A stretch of DNA of 64,000 bases from Canna indica (taxonomy: Eukaryota; Streptophyta; Magnoliopsida; Zingiberales; Cannaceae): the NCBI GenBank assembly GCA_034359265.1, contig CP136891.1:49158001-49222000 (forward strand), given 5' to 3'. This document shows, in pieces, positions 1 through 12,690 of the stretch. Under the pieces are notes generated by a model, which had not been told where the DNA came from, searched no databases, and saw only the letters and a list, made by a program, of their open reading frames with translations. The first letter of the stretch is position 1. Each line of letters starts with the position of its first letter. A program made the translations under genes and the position numbers.

Positions 1-1103
<1,103 letters not shown>

Positions 1104-1139
1104 TGTTTGGTGGTTAATTAAAGGTGTGAGTTATGCCCA

Positions 1140-1155
1140 GGTATATATATAGTAG
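1140..1155 (-). promoter_or_regulatory. TATA box of GH1 copy 1
   Basis: A TATATATA run lies about 40 bases upstream of the GH1 ATG on the minus strand. The equivalent position of copy 2 is conserved with one change. Spacing fits a plant core promoter with a short leader. No transcript start can be read from sequence alone. Confidence 0.45.
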
Positions 1156-2703
1156 TATGAAGGATGTAGTTGGATAAATATGTGTCATAAATATCTATTT
1201 AATAAAGTTGAAAGTTCTATTGATACCATGGAATCAAACAATTGGTGGCGAAACTCTTAAAATGACAACAAGAATTGACAAATTCTTACCCTCCTTTAAT
1301 ATGTGGATAACAAATAAAGTGGGTTTCCATCTTATCTATTGATTTGATAAAAAAAGAATTTATGAAAAGATTATTAATAATTAACCATGTGGTGGTCAAG
1401 TGTTATAATACCCAAGAAAAAAATAAATTTTTGTCTAATTATTTCAGCAGGGAAATTCGGACACGTGTCGGAGCGGGCCGGGTGAAATGCCAAAGGGTGT
1501 GAATTAAGGTACGACCTTTACAAGCAAGGTAATTATTTTTATTTAGGATGGTTTGGTCTTTAGGCGGTAGAAGGATTCGAGTCGAGTCTGGAGATTCGAA
1601 TGGAACTTGAATCGGACTTGAATGGGTCAAGTAACAGTTTATATTAGACTTAACTTGTGAAAGTATCTTGGTAATTTAATAAATGAAGTTGAAGCATGTT
1701 ATATTTTGCACCAGTGACTGTACGACTCAAGAATAGCCACACGCATCCCTATGCGCAAGGGGAAAGAGAGGGGCGATTAGAGAAGACTTAGATTTCGACG
1801 TTGCCATAATTCGTCGACAAGGGAACGTGGAGAGTCGTCTTCCTTTTTGATTTCTTCTTCAGTGAGTGGTCCCTTGCCCTTAACAGTAGGGATTCTTGGA
1901 TTTCTTAGCCGCCCCTTGTCTTTGGGATCTTTTCGGAATTTTTCTTGAATTGTTGTCGTTTTACAGATGGTTTCTATCAGAAGATGTGTATTGTTGCGGT
2001 CTTTGGTTTCTTGTGTGAGTTTTAGGGTGCGGCCGCCCCTATTGGTGGCCCTAGGGTTTTAGAGCCGACCGAATAGAGATTAGGGAAGGATGGATTTGAA
2101 ATTTTGTCTAATGTTTAATTTGATACATTGATTTCATCTCCTAACTATTGGTTCAAATTGTTTACTCCAAGAAGGGAGAGTCGGAGGGCTAGCCGTATAG
2201 GACTACCCTAATTTTAGTACAAAAATATTGGTTTAGTCGTAGAAACTTAATATGAATATTTAGGCCAATTCCTAAGGCTAGAAGAATTTAGGTTTCTTGA
2301 ATGTTAAGTGTAGCACTTTAATACTTGTTGAGCATTAAATTCTTAGGAATTATCCATTTAAGTTTTCTTTTATATGAATTATTTCTGATTTATGTTAGTA
2401 GTATGGCTATTAAATTTCTGCTTGAATATATATCTACATTTCATTATCATGAATGACAAATCATGCTTGTATGATAAAACGATAGCAGAATATAGGTATT
2501 CATTTATGGATGTATGTTGTGCACATTTTGTTATTTATATTCCACTAGATATGTATGTGAGAAAATGGATTTCACCGTCAAGGGACTGGAGCCTGGGGTA
2601 GGGTTGGTCTAAGCATGCGCATGTGCATACTGGAGTCCGTCGATATGAACTATACTCTTTTAGAAATTGTTTAAATATTTATATAAGTTATTTAATTTTC
2701 TAC
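1156..2703. other. GH1 5' flank and LTR-like sequence
   Basis: No gene is seen. The first 250 bases are AT-rich GH1 upstream DNA. From about 1402 the sequence resembles the start of a plus-strand gypsy LTR: a near-TGTAATACCC start, a GC-rich CCGGGTGAAATGCC-type stretch, then a long AT-rich tail. It stops where the LTR of gypsy A begins at 2704. The same block is at 39955-41687, where about 100 bases near the start are missing and about 190 bases near 41005-41200 are extra. The LTR assignment is inference from resemblance to the other LTRs here. Confidence 0.35.
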
Positions 2704-5015
2704 TATCATGCCCCAACTCAGGGTCGCGTGACCGGCCAGGATTTATGTCCTATCCCGAAGCCTACCACATACACTGAATAGCAAAATACCGAGAATACAC
2801 AATCCAGAAAACATACAAGTAGGAGAACAACATAGCAAACTTTTATTTACAAAAGAGTTTCGAGCAATTTTAAAAGAGTTGTACAAACAAACCAACTAAT
2901 AAGAACAACTCGAGTTAAAAGTCAAATACATGTTTTCAAATTAAACATCACTCAGTGTATATAAAAAAACAACCCTAGACATCACGACTACGACTACAGG
3001 ACGCTGCTACGAGATCTACGCCACTGCTTGCCTTCCAGCTGCACCATGACTCCAAGCCTCACCTCACTGGTCGGGCTCTGCAAAAACAAGAGAAATAAAT
3101 CGTGAGTCCACATGGGACTTAGTGAGCAGTTCTTCCGAACCTCCACATAAATCCCCAATAACAACATGCATATAAGTCAGCAATTTTTAAATTTAGCGAT
3201 CTAATCTAGTCATGATATGACAACCGACCATAACTGCCCTACCAGATTGGGAAACACTCGACCACTAGAACCTGCTTAAGAACTTGTGGCTCGGCTCTGC
3301 TCGGCCTTTACAATAAAATAATGATCCGATCGCACAACCCACATATCACATAAGGACAGTCAGAGCAATCACCGGGCCGTCGACTATGATGATCAACTAG
3401 TCTCAGGACCCCACCGGGTTAGGGATAGCTAGTCTCACCCAACTTGGGTCTACCATCAGCGTGGCCCACTGACGGAATCTCAAGACCCTCTACCACCCAG
3501 GCCTAACACCTAGCGGGCCCGCTGGTGCAATCTCAAGACCCAAATCACCCGCCAAGTCAAGCATTAGTCATTCCGACCATCCATGCTTCTCAGCTGACCA
3601 TCACAATCACAATACACAAACAGTGCATCCTAAAGTTCCCTTATAAAATTTTTCCGAGCATCAACCCGTGTTCGACCCCTCACACAGGGCTCTACCAACG
3701 ACACATTAGTGCCCGCTGTCCATTCTCTAGATGTGAAGTTAACAAATCAATGTTCGTGGTTTTTCCCAACCATATAAGTCACTAAACATGTCCTTAAGTT
3801 CAAGATACATGTCATAAACTTAGGAATGTTACAATATACCGGTAAATTTCAGCATATAACTATAAGGAACTCATGCTACGTAGTCTACTATCAATAGACA
3901 CATGATTTATATAATATGGAATTTAAATTCTGCATTAAATCTATGAATCTCAGCAATTAGAAATAAAATTACAGCACAATTGAATTTAAATTCCAGCACT
4001 ATAAAATCAATGTAGGAGATCTCAAAGTAGGCATTCTATGCAAAATAATCATGCTACAATTATTCTATCATATGAATAATTCCTTACAATTTGGTAATCA
4101 TAGAAAAACTGCCCTATAAGTATTATAGCATATTAATCATCCATAAATCAAGCCCCTAGTCATGGATTCTAATGAAAGTTTTATTCCTAATCTAATTCCT
4201 CCCTTTCCATCTCACTCAGCCGAACCCTATCCTTGGGTTTCACCCACACGGCCGAGCACATGGAGAAGGAGGATCATGCTTTCAATCATCAATCATTCTC
4301 TACAATCCTATCTTCCTAGAACAAAAAGAACATCGATTGCAAGCATTCACGACTCGAGCAATTTGGGGAGAATTTTGGCATGACTTCCCTCCTTTTTCCT
4401 TGATTCGGCCGGCCTCTACAACAAGCAAATCCACACAACAAAATCAATAGGTACAACAAGAACTCAAAGAATCGGTCACGGATCAATAAATCATACGATT
4501 ACGATGAGAATCGATCTCAAACATTGGGAAACTCTAATCATAAGGGTCGGATAGGGCCTTCCCTCCATCCATGGTTCTACCACTCACCTGATCAAGGAAG
4601 AAGAATGGACGAGCGACGACGATATCGATCTGTCTGACGGCGGCACGAATCCAACACCGGTTCCAAAGCTTTCCCCTCCTCCCTCTCATCATTAAAGCCG
4701 CATGGCTGCTAGGGGGATGAGGGATTAATTCCCTCATTTTCCCTTGACCATTTTGCCCCTTCCACTCACTTAGCCCCTACTCGACTCAATCCAAGCCCGA
4801 TTCGAGCCCCGACTCGATCCGCGAACACAATTTCAGACTCGGCTCTACTAAATCATCTTATGATTAAGAAGGAAAGGAACACTTATCAAATAAAATTTCA
4901 TAAGGCTTAAATTATACCTTCTACCCGCGGCGACTCCGCGACTCGACCCGACTAACTCCCGATCCAGTTCGGTGCACAAAAATAAATTTTATATTAGGAA
5001 ACCTCGGGTCTTACA
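2704..5015 (-). repeat. LTR of gypsy remnant A (3' LTR, minus strand)
   Basis: On the minus strand the LTR begins TGTAAGACCCGAGG immediately after a polypurine tract, and ends at 2704 where copy B (41688) has TGTCACGCCCC, the reverse complement of a ...GTGACA end. In A the terminal TG/CA pair has mutated. Length is about 2.3 kb. The partner 5' LTR is absent because the element is truncated at its 5' side near 17306. A short open frame at 4162-4383 has no recognisable product and is treated as LTR sequence. Confidence 0.7.
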
Positions 5016-5030
5016 ACCTTCCCCCCTTAA
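5016..5030 (-). other. Polypurine tract of gypsy A
   Basis: The minus strand reads AAGGGGGGAAGG directly before the LTR start. This is the usual primer site for plus-strand DNA synthesis in LTR retrotransposons and fixes the LTR boundary. The same tract is found next to the copy B LTR near 43054-43068. Confidence 0.7.
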
Positions 5031-7477
5031 GGGAAATTTGTCCTCAAATTTTTCTTAATTATAAGGAATTACTCGCTTCATCAAACAAGGAAGGGTAGCG
5101 CTCTTTCATGTCTCGCTCTACCTCCCAAGAAGCTTCCTGCCCGGTGTGGTGTTTCCACCTGACCTTTACCAAAGGGACTTCTTTGGACCTTAACTTCTTG
5201 ATTTGGCGATCAAGGATCTCCACCGGCCTTTCCTCGAATGATACATCTGAATCCACCTCAACCACAGAAGGTTCAATCACATGTGAATCATCTCTCACAT
5301 ATTGCCTGAGCATTGATACATGAAAAACCAGGTGTACCTTTCTCATGCTAGGGGGCAATGCCAGCTCATAAGCTACAACACCCCTCCGCCGGAGAACGAG
5401 AAAAGGCCCAACAAACCTGGGGCTCAGCTTTCCTTTCTTTCCAAATCAAAAGACTCCTTTCATGGGGGAGACCTTCAGGAACACTAGGTCGCCCTCCATG
5501 AACTCCGACTCTCTGGCGCTCTTGTCGGCGTACATCTTCTGGCGACTTTGAGCCGACAACAATCTTTCCTTTATGATTTTCACCTTCTCCACTGCCTCCT
5601 CAACTAGATCCGAACCCACCATGAGAGATTCTCCGGTCTCAAACTAGCCCATTGGTGATCTACACCACCGCCCATACAAGGCCTCGAAATGAGCTATGTC
5701 AATGCTACTGTGATAGCTATTGTTGTAGGTGAACTCAATCAATGGCAGGTATTTCACCCAACTGCCAGCTAGGTTCAGAATGTAGGCCCTCAGCATATCT
5801 TCCAAGGTTTGGATGGTTCTCTCTGACTATCCGTCTGTCTGCGGATGGAAAGTTGTCCTAAAGCGCACTTGACTACCCAAGGTTTCCTAGAAGGACTGCC
5901 AAAACTAGGCTGTGAATTGGATACCTCGATCTGATATAATCATCACTGGGGTACCATGGTATGCCACAATCCCGTCCAAGAACAGTCTGGCTTACTGCTC
6001 AGCATAAAAGGTTGTCTTGACAGGAATGAAATGAGCGGTCTTTGTCAACCGATCTACCACCACCCAAATGCAATCAAATCCGCCCCTTGACTTATGCAGC
6101 CCTGTCACTAGATCCATAGTAATCTTTTCCCACTTCCACTCGGGAACTTCGAGGTTTTGCTGTAGCCCTGCGGGCTTCAAGTGTTCGGCCTTCACTTGCT
6201 GGCAAACCAAACACTTGGATACGAACTCTGCTACATCCCTTTTCATGCCCTTCCACCAGTAATGTTGCCTTAAGTCTCGGTACATGGCTCCCGAATGAAT
6301 CGTATAAGTGGATCGACGCCCCAACTCCAGAACCTGCCTTTGCACCTCTGTCATATCAGGCACCACTATCCGGTCTCTGAACATTAAGACACCCTCTGAG
6401 TCCAACCTAAAGCCATCCTCTGCACTAAGTCCTTTGTCAAGGCACAGAAGGCTCCTCCCCCTGCGCGGTACGCAACATATCCATCAGCATGGATTGTACC
6501 CGTAGATGTGCCACCAAGGCACCCGAAGCTGATACTGCCAGAACTGCTCCCCCATCCAGACACAGTGCCAATTCTCTCGCTAGCAGCCTCCTCCCGACTA
6601 CCAAATGGGCCAAACTGCTCATGGACTTCCTGCTCAGCGCGTCCGCCACCACATTGGCCATCCCAAGGTGATAAAAGATGGTACAATCATAATCCTTCAG
6701 AAGTTCAAGCCACCTTCTCTATCTTAGATTCAGCTCCTTTTGAGTGAGCAAGTACATGAGGCTTTTGTGGTTGGTATAAATCTCACAAGCCTCACCGTAC
6801 AAGTGGTGGGGCCATAATTTTGGAGAAAATACTACCGCCGCCAGTTCCAAATCATGTGTTAGGTAATTCCTCTCGTGAATCTTCAACAGGGGGGGCACAT
6901 AAGCAATTACTCTGCCATGCTACATCAAAACACACCCTAGGCCGACCCGAGAGGCGTCACAATAGACAACGAATCCTCCCGAGCCTGAAGGTACAGCCAA
7001 TATTGGTGCTGACGTCAAGCATTCTTTGAGTTTCAGGAAGTTCTCCTCACACTTCCTGTCCCAATCAAATTTGACATTATTCTGGGTTAATCGAGTCAAA
7101 GGGGTTGACATTACCCGGCTTACCCTAAGAAGCTATGGACTTCAGTCACACTGGTCGGCCTCTTCCAGTCTCTTACCGTCTCCACCTTGGCGGGGTCCAC
7201 GCTTATACCTTCCTTAGACACTATATGACTTAGGAACCCCACACTTTCTAACCAGAACTCACATTTGATGAATTTGGCATACAACTGATGTTCTCTGAGG
7301 GTTCCGAGGACCTTCCCCAAATGCTCGGAGTCCTCCTCCTTGCTCTTGGAGTACACCAAGATGTCGTCAATGAAGACGATCATGAATCTATCCAGATACT
7401 CCTTGAATACTCTGTTAATCAGATCCATAAAAGCCGCATGTGCATTAGTCAACCCGAACGACATTACTAGGAACTCA
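5031..7477 (-). pseudogene. Ty3/gypsy pol, 3' part of element A (RT end, RNase H, integrase, chromodomain-like tail)
   Basis: Read on the minus strand, this is the later part of a gypsy polyprotein. 7120-7464 holds reverse transcriptase with the catalytic [10 protein letters not shown] motif. 6720-7111 holds RNase H (fragment AVPSGSGGFVVYCDASRVGL). 5990-6420 holds the integrase zinc finger (HSG, KCLVCQQVK) and the first catalytic Asp in TMDLVTGL. 5059-5358 holds the C-terminal chromodomain-like tail (ERPVEILDRQ, WEVERDMKERYP). Many frameshifts and stops separate these blocks, so it cannot make a working protein. The tail places it with chromoviral gypsy elements (Tekay/Del-like), by family knowledge. 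The RT reading frame is cut at 7477 by the CACTA insertion and resumes at 16534. Confidence 0.85.
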
Positions 7478-7920
7478 CACTACAACAAATATAGCAAATG
7501 GTGACGTCTTGTTTGTCTTTTAAGGATGTTTTTTTGCGTCACTAATTACCTCACCGACACTACTTACAAGTGTCTCAAATCATTATGTCCCCAATAATTG
7601 TTGAGATGCAAAGGTCTGGCGTCAGTGATTTTTAGTGGAGACGTTTTTTATTGCGCCTCCAATGCAACTCGCGACGCTTTTACTAAAAGTGTCTCCCGAA
7701 TAATATTTGGGATGCAAAAGCTTTGCGTCAATGATTTTCGACGAAGACGCTTTTTAGGTTCGTCTCCATTGCAACTTGCTTATTCAAGACACAAAGGCCC
7801 AGCGTCAGTGATTTCTAGCAGAGACGCTATTTAGTTGCGTCTTCAATGCAACTCGCAACGCTTTTACTTAAAGCATCTCTCAGCTAATATTCGCGATGCA
7901 CGTGCCTTTGCGTCTCAAAT
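7478..7920. repeat. Left subterminal repeats of CACTA 1
   Basis: Short repeated words such as GAGACGCTTTTTA, GCGTCTC and GCGTCAGTGATTT recur about every 60-70 bases in both orientations. In En/Spm elements such repeats bind the element's own DNA-binding protein. No coding content is seen. Confidence 0.7.
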
Positions 7921-8150
7921 ATTAATATATATAATATTAATATTATATATATTAATACGAATTAATATATAATATAATATTATATTATATTATATATTAG
8001 TGAATTATATATAAATATTTTGTATATTATAACTAAATATTTATTTATATTGATATATCTATTATATTGAAATAAATTAATATATTTAAATAATATGAAA
8101 TATATATTAATTCATATTAATTATAATTAATTAACATGAAGTGTAAATAT
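7921..8150. repeat. AT-only low-complexity tract
   Basis: About 230 bases of nearly pure A/T built from AATATTAATATAT-like words, partly self-complementary. No gene. It separates the left subterminal repeats from the captured DNA. Confidence 0.7.
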
Positions 8151-8189
8151 CAAACATTTATACATAGAACAAGTTAACAAATACTGAAA

Positions 8190-9290
8190 ATCCATTCAAT
8201 TTTCTCCAAAAAAAATATTCTATTAAATACCGCGTAGTGGGCTACTAAGGCTCCCAACCACCGAAACCCTGAAAGGGGAGTTCCACTCAAGACCGTTCCG
8301 TCTGGCTTAGCTTATAAGTAGACATGGGCCAAAACTCAAATACCCCCGACAGGTAAGAGGTCAGTCCCATGTCTAAAAAGAAAAAACTAGACTCACTAAG
8401 TACTTTAATTATAGACCAGTTTGATTGAAGCCTCCCTCAACGAGTAAAGCGATACTGAGTGGTTAGAATAAGGGCAACTTACTTGTAACACAAAACTCTG
8501 GCTAGGACAGAGCGATCAGATTCCTTACCTCAGTAAGCACCAACTGACTTGTCATTTGACGTATGACTACGGCACGCATGACGCATGGTTTACAACCGCA
8601 AGCGCCTTAGTGTACAGCGAGTTATATATGAAGCATGAACCACCTCGAACTCGCTCGATCGATGGTTCATGGTTGTACGTAATTAGTAGGATCGAGTTGC
8701 TACCCTAATCTAAGGGAGTTGTGAACTAAAGAGTACCGGTACGAGTTCTTTTAGTAAGGAACTTGTAGCTGTTACTTATGTCAATGAGTGAGAACAGTAG
8801 TAGTAGATTGAGTGAAAGAGTTGGATCTTCCCCCAAACCCTTGATCCTAGTAAGTTTCTTTTGTTGTTGCACTGAACCCACTGAGCGGTTGTGTCCTCTT
8901 CTCAAAGAGGAGGAGTTGCCTAAAGGATCAGTTCATCGAGTCTAGTGATCTGCTTAACACGAATAACGCACGAGCTTTCCTCGACTATAGCACGAGTAGA
9001 GTCTTGTCTAGCTCGACAAGACGAACTGCTTAACTTGACAATAGCTCGACTAGGTTGCTTCGCTTCCCATAATCACTCCTTTCTTGTTTTTAGAGTGTAT
9101 TTTTTGACTTGTAATTGAGTACATGTAGTAGTAGTTGAGTTGAAGAGGTCGCTATCTCCCCAGTGAAGTCGCGCTTCATAGACTTCACGAGCAAAGAATA
9201 GATATGACCGAAAATCAGGTGCCAATCAGTTTGTCCTGCCTCTGCCTGTAGGTATTAGGTCCCTGCTCTTTCCGATAAGCGGATAAGTTG
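8190..9290. other. Organelle-like non-coding block, probably mitochondrial intergenic DNA
   Basis: Base composition and style change sharply here to balanced GC with no AT-rich runs. The text resembles plant mitochondrial spacer sequence, and no coding frame or tRNA is recognised. It runs directly into plastid rpoC1 sequence near 9290. If the call is right, the rpoC1 piece may have passed through the mitochondrial genome before reaching the nucleus. This is inference from sequence style only. Confidence 0.35.
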
Positions 9291-10864
9291 AGGGGCTAGG
9301 GGGATTTCGAATATGAAATCCAATCCCGGAAATATAGCATACCACTTTTTTTACTACCCAAGGCTTCGAGACATTTCGAAATCGAGAAATCTCTACAGGA
9401 GCGGGTGCTATCAGAGAACAATTAGCCGATTTAGATTTGCGAATTATTATAGGTAATTCGTTGGTAGAATGGAAGGAATTAGGCGAGGAGGGGTCCACTG
9501 GAAATGAATGGGAAGATGGAAAAATTAGAAGAAAGGATTTTTTGGTTAGACGCATGGAATTAGCTAAACATTTTATTCGAACAAATGTAGAACCAGAATG
9601 GATGGTTTTGTGCTTATTACCAGTTCTTCCTCCCGAGTTGAGACCAATCATTCCGATAGATGGGGGTAAACTAATGAGTTCGGATATTAATGAACTCTAT
9701 AGACGAGTTATCTATCGGAACAATACTCTTACCGATCTATTAGCAAGTGAATCTACGCCGGGGGAATTAGTAATGTGTCAAGAAAAATTGGTACAAGAGG
9801 CCGTGGATACACTTCTTGATAATGGGATCCGTGGACAACCAATGAAGGATGGTCATAATAAAGTTTACAAGTCGTTTTCAGATGCAATTGAAGGCAAAGA
9901 TGGAAGATTTCGCGAGACTCTGCTAGGTAAATGTGTCGATTATTCGGGACGTTCTGTCATTGTCGTGGGTCCTTCTCTTTCATTACCTCAGTGTGGATTA
10001 CCCCAAGAAATAGCAATAGAGCTTTTCCAAACATTTGTAATTCGCGGTCTAATCAGACAACATGTTGCTTCTAACATAGGAATTGCTAAAAGTAAAATTC
10101 GGAAAAAAGAACCCATTGTATGGGAAATACTTCAAGAAGTTATGCAGGGGCATCCTGTATTATTGAATAGAGCACCTACCCTGCACAGATTAGGCATACA
10201 GGCCTTCCAACCCATTTTAGTGGAAGGACGCGCTATTTGTTTACACCCATTAGTTTGTAAGGGCTTCAATGCAGACTTTGATGGGGATCAAATGGTTGTT
10301 CATGTACCTTTATCTTTGGAAGCTCAAGCAGAGGCTCGTTTACTTATGTTTCCTCATATGAATCTCTTGTCTCCAGCTATCGGGGATCCTATTTCCGTAC
10401 CAACTCAAGATATGCTTATCGGACTCTATTTATTAACGATCGGGAATCGTCGAGGTATTTGTGCAAATAGGTATAATCTATATAGTTGCGGGAACTACCA
10501 AAAAAAAACTGTTGACAATGATAATAATGACTATAGGTATACGAAACAAAAAGAACTCTATTTTTCTAGTTCCTATGATGCACTTGGAGCTTATCGACAG
10601 AAACGAATCAATTTAGATAGTCCTTTGTGGCTCCGATGGAGACTAGATCAACGTGTCATTGGCTCGAGAGAAGTTCCCGTCGAAGTTCAATATGAATCTT
10701 TGGATACTTATCATGAGATTTATGAGCACTATCTAATAGTAGGAAGTATAACAAAAGAAATCCGTTGTATATACATTCGAACCACTCTTGGTCATATTTC
10801 TTTTTATCGAGAAATAGAAGAAGCCATACAGGGGTTTTGTCGAGCTTACTCATACGCTATCTAA
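9291..10864 (+). pseudogene. rpoC1: Plastid rpoC1 exon 2 (RNA polymerase beta' subunit), nuclear copy
   Basis: In chloroplasts rpoC1 encodes the beta' subunit of the plastid-encoded RNA polymerase. The frame from 9437 to 10864 is open for 475 codons and includes the Mg-binding motif NADFDGDQM (about 10267), [18 protein letters not shown], and the normal plastid C-terminus ending [15 protein letters not shown]. Homology also extends upstream ([15 protein letters not shown], about 9306-9350), but the T run at 9346-9352 has seven T where the gene needs eight, which shifts the frame. The intron and exon 1 are absent. It lies inside a CACTA transposon with no plastid neighbours other than rpoC2, so it is a transferred copy. 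The long open frame suggests recent arrival. The ATG at 9437 is an internal codon, not a real start. Confidence 0.9.
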
Positions 10865-11043
10865 ACTTAAGAAATTAGATTAGGCGATGTTCGTGCCCTT
10901 GGTAATTCGGGTCTCCACAATTTCACCAGTATTCTAATTTCTAAATTTCTACTTGACTCGAGATTGAGGAAAGGAAGTTTTCGAATCACATACTCGAGTC
11001 CATTGTCGAATCCTACTTAGCAAAATAAATATAAGAGGTACTT
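10865..11043 (+). other. rpoC1-rpoC2 plastid spacer
   Basis: This 179-bp stretch joins the rpoC1 stop to the rpoC2 ATG in the native plastid order and spacing, showing that the two genes came in as one piece. A purine-rich AAGAGG lies about 6 bases before the rpoC2 ATG, resembling a plastid ribosome-binding site. Confidence 0.75.
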
Positions 11044-11300
11044 ATGGCAGAACGGGCCGATCTGGTCTTTCACAATAAAGTGATAAATGGAACTGCTATG
11101 AAACGACTTATTAGCAAGTTAATAGATCATTTCCGAATGGCATATATATCACATATCTTGGATCAAGTAAAGACTTTGGGTTTCCAGCAAGCCATTGCTA
11201 CATCTATTTCATTAGGAATTGATGATCTTTTAACAATCCCTTCTAAGGGGTGGTTAGTCCAATTAAGACGCCGAACAACAAAGTTTTATTTTGGAGTCAA
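11044..11300 (+). pseudogene. rpoC2: Plastid rpoC2 5' fragment (beta'' subunit), nuclear copy
   Basis: The frame starts [16 protein letters not shown] and continues through the typical beta'' N-terminus ([28 protein letters not shown]). After VQ a 4-bp TTAA insertion shifts the frame; the expected [10 protein letters not shown] continues in another frame up to about 11297, where plastid homology ends abruptly. The native protein is well over 1,000 residues, so under a tenth is present. The tail after WLVQ read in the first frame is not rpoC2. The break point directly abuts a minus-strand kinase exon. Confidence 0.88.
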
Positions 11301-11360
11301 CAAAAATATGAAGTTGTGCTTCAATACGAGCAACACCAAAGTCGGCAATTTTTACCATTC
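11297..11360 (-). pseudogene. Protein kinase exon fragment (DFG motif)
   Basis: On the minus strand an intron-like acceptor TTTCAG at 11361-11366 is followed by codons for [16 protein letters not shown]. This is the Mg-binding DFG motif and activation-loop start of a plant Raf-like or HT1-like Ser/Thr kinase. No other kinase exon is seen nearby and the fragment runs into rpoC2-derived DNA. It is a captured exon scrap, not a gene. The subfamily is inferred from the [14 protein letters not shown] signature. Confidence 0.6.
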
Positions 11361-11960
11361 CTGAAATATTTGACAACCAATATAGATATTAATTTGTTAA
11401 TATGAAGTATAAAATAGTCTAGAGTCAAGTTATATCCATATTGAACGCTACTAATGTTAAAAATAAAAAATAATAATAAAACAGTAGTCAAAGCCAAATG
11501 CCATCAAATCCTTTTTCATCATTCCTAATTAAGAGCTCTGAAGTATCCCTATATTTCTATGGATATAACATGTAAGATACATGTTCAATGAGCTAGAGAA
11601 TTAATGAATGATTTGCAAATCCAGATAATCATCTATTGACCTAATTTTTGTCCCTTCTTCATGTAAGCTTGAGATTTAGAAATAATTGATACTTCAGCAC
11701 AAGTCCACAGTTTGATGTGAGATCTAAACTAATGTAGCTTTTTGATGTGAGATCCAAACTAATGCAACAGTACATTTAATGGGTAAACCACCAAAACATT
11801 GGAGATTCAACTAAAATGAACCTAGAAAGTTAACCTTACTGAACTAAAATTCTTATTAGTAAAATTAAGTGGATTATATTTTCAAGGAAAAAAATTGCAA
11901 AAGCATATTTCATCCGATCACTTCACCAACCATCTATAGGAGTAACAAAATCCTTTGCTA
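11361..11960. other. Intron-like AT-rich DNA inside CACTA 1
   Basis: No coding frame is recognised. Composition resembles plant introns, which fits capture of genomic gene pieces with their introns between the kinase and Mei2-like fragments. Confidence 0.4.
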
Positions 11961-12690
11961 TAACATCTCCAATTGGCTATTGTACTTAGGAAAATAATCA
12001 TGGATCAGACTTTCCCTGGAATTCTGCAGTTAAAAATAATCAAAATATGAAGAACAAAAAAAAGTTTTCTTGCTAAATACCTTCTTCCCTCTACATGGTG
12101 GCTAGATTCATGCTCAAATCTCTTGCTTCCATTTCTGCTCTTGTTTAAAGCATGAAGGCCAGCTTCTGCATCTCTAATATCATAAAAGAAAAACACTGTG
12201 ACATCTAATTAATCTAAAAAAGGTTACATATTACTACCTCTGATTCAAAGCAAGAGCTTGACGATTGAACATGAAGGTTTTTGTCCAGTGTTGTACTAGC
12301 AAAACCAGGTGGTGCTAGTGGCCGAGATAAAGAAGTATGCATAGTAGAAGCTCTAGGAATAAAACATATCTTACTATGATATATAATAGCATCAAAGTTT
12401 AACCTCGTGAAAATTAACCCCTCAAAACAAAATTAGTTCTATTAATTATAGTAATAAACACAACTGAACATTAAACAACTTGTTTCAGAATGGTGAGACT
12501 GGAAGTAATGGATAGGAATTGTGAACTAAAGAAAGAAGAAATGAAGGAGAGAGTAACTAAGGTCAAGTGGCTTCATTGAATCCCTTCTGTTAATAACTCA
12601 CAGAACTTGTAGGGCTGCTTGAGCCATCAATTTCTGCAATGGCTAATTCAATCTTTTCCTTCAGCTGAGAGATGTCCATTTCATCTGTAT
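11961..12690 (-). pseudogene. Captured exons of a Mei2-like RNA-binding protein (probable)
   Basis: Minus-strand exon-like pieces with plausible splice sites are seen at about 12596-12690 (DEMDISQLKEKIELAIAEID), 12243-12360 (SLSRPLAPPGFASTTLDKN), 12081-12173 (RDAEAGLHALNKS, then HHVEGRR) and about 11965-12031 (NSRESLIHDYFPKYNSQLE). The third resembles the end of an RRM in plant Mei2-like proteins (FYDVRAAEAALRALNKS type) just before the conserved GGARR region. The other exons are not diagnostic, and I cannot prove all four belong to one gene. The RNP motifs and the C-terminal Mei2 RRM are absent. No continuous frame exists, so it could only be a captured fragment. Confidence 0.42.

Noticed and set aside
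9226..9651. Open frame on the minus strand over the rpoC1 start
   Set aside because: It is the antisense of plastid coding DNA and has no domain of its own.
9437..10864. rpoC1 as a functional gene or plastid genome contig
   Set aside because: It lacks exon 1 and the intron, has an upstream frameshift, rpoC2 is cut after about 85 codons, and both sides are CACTA and gypsy DNA.
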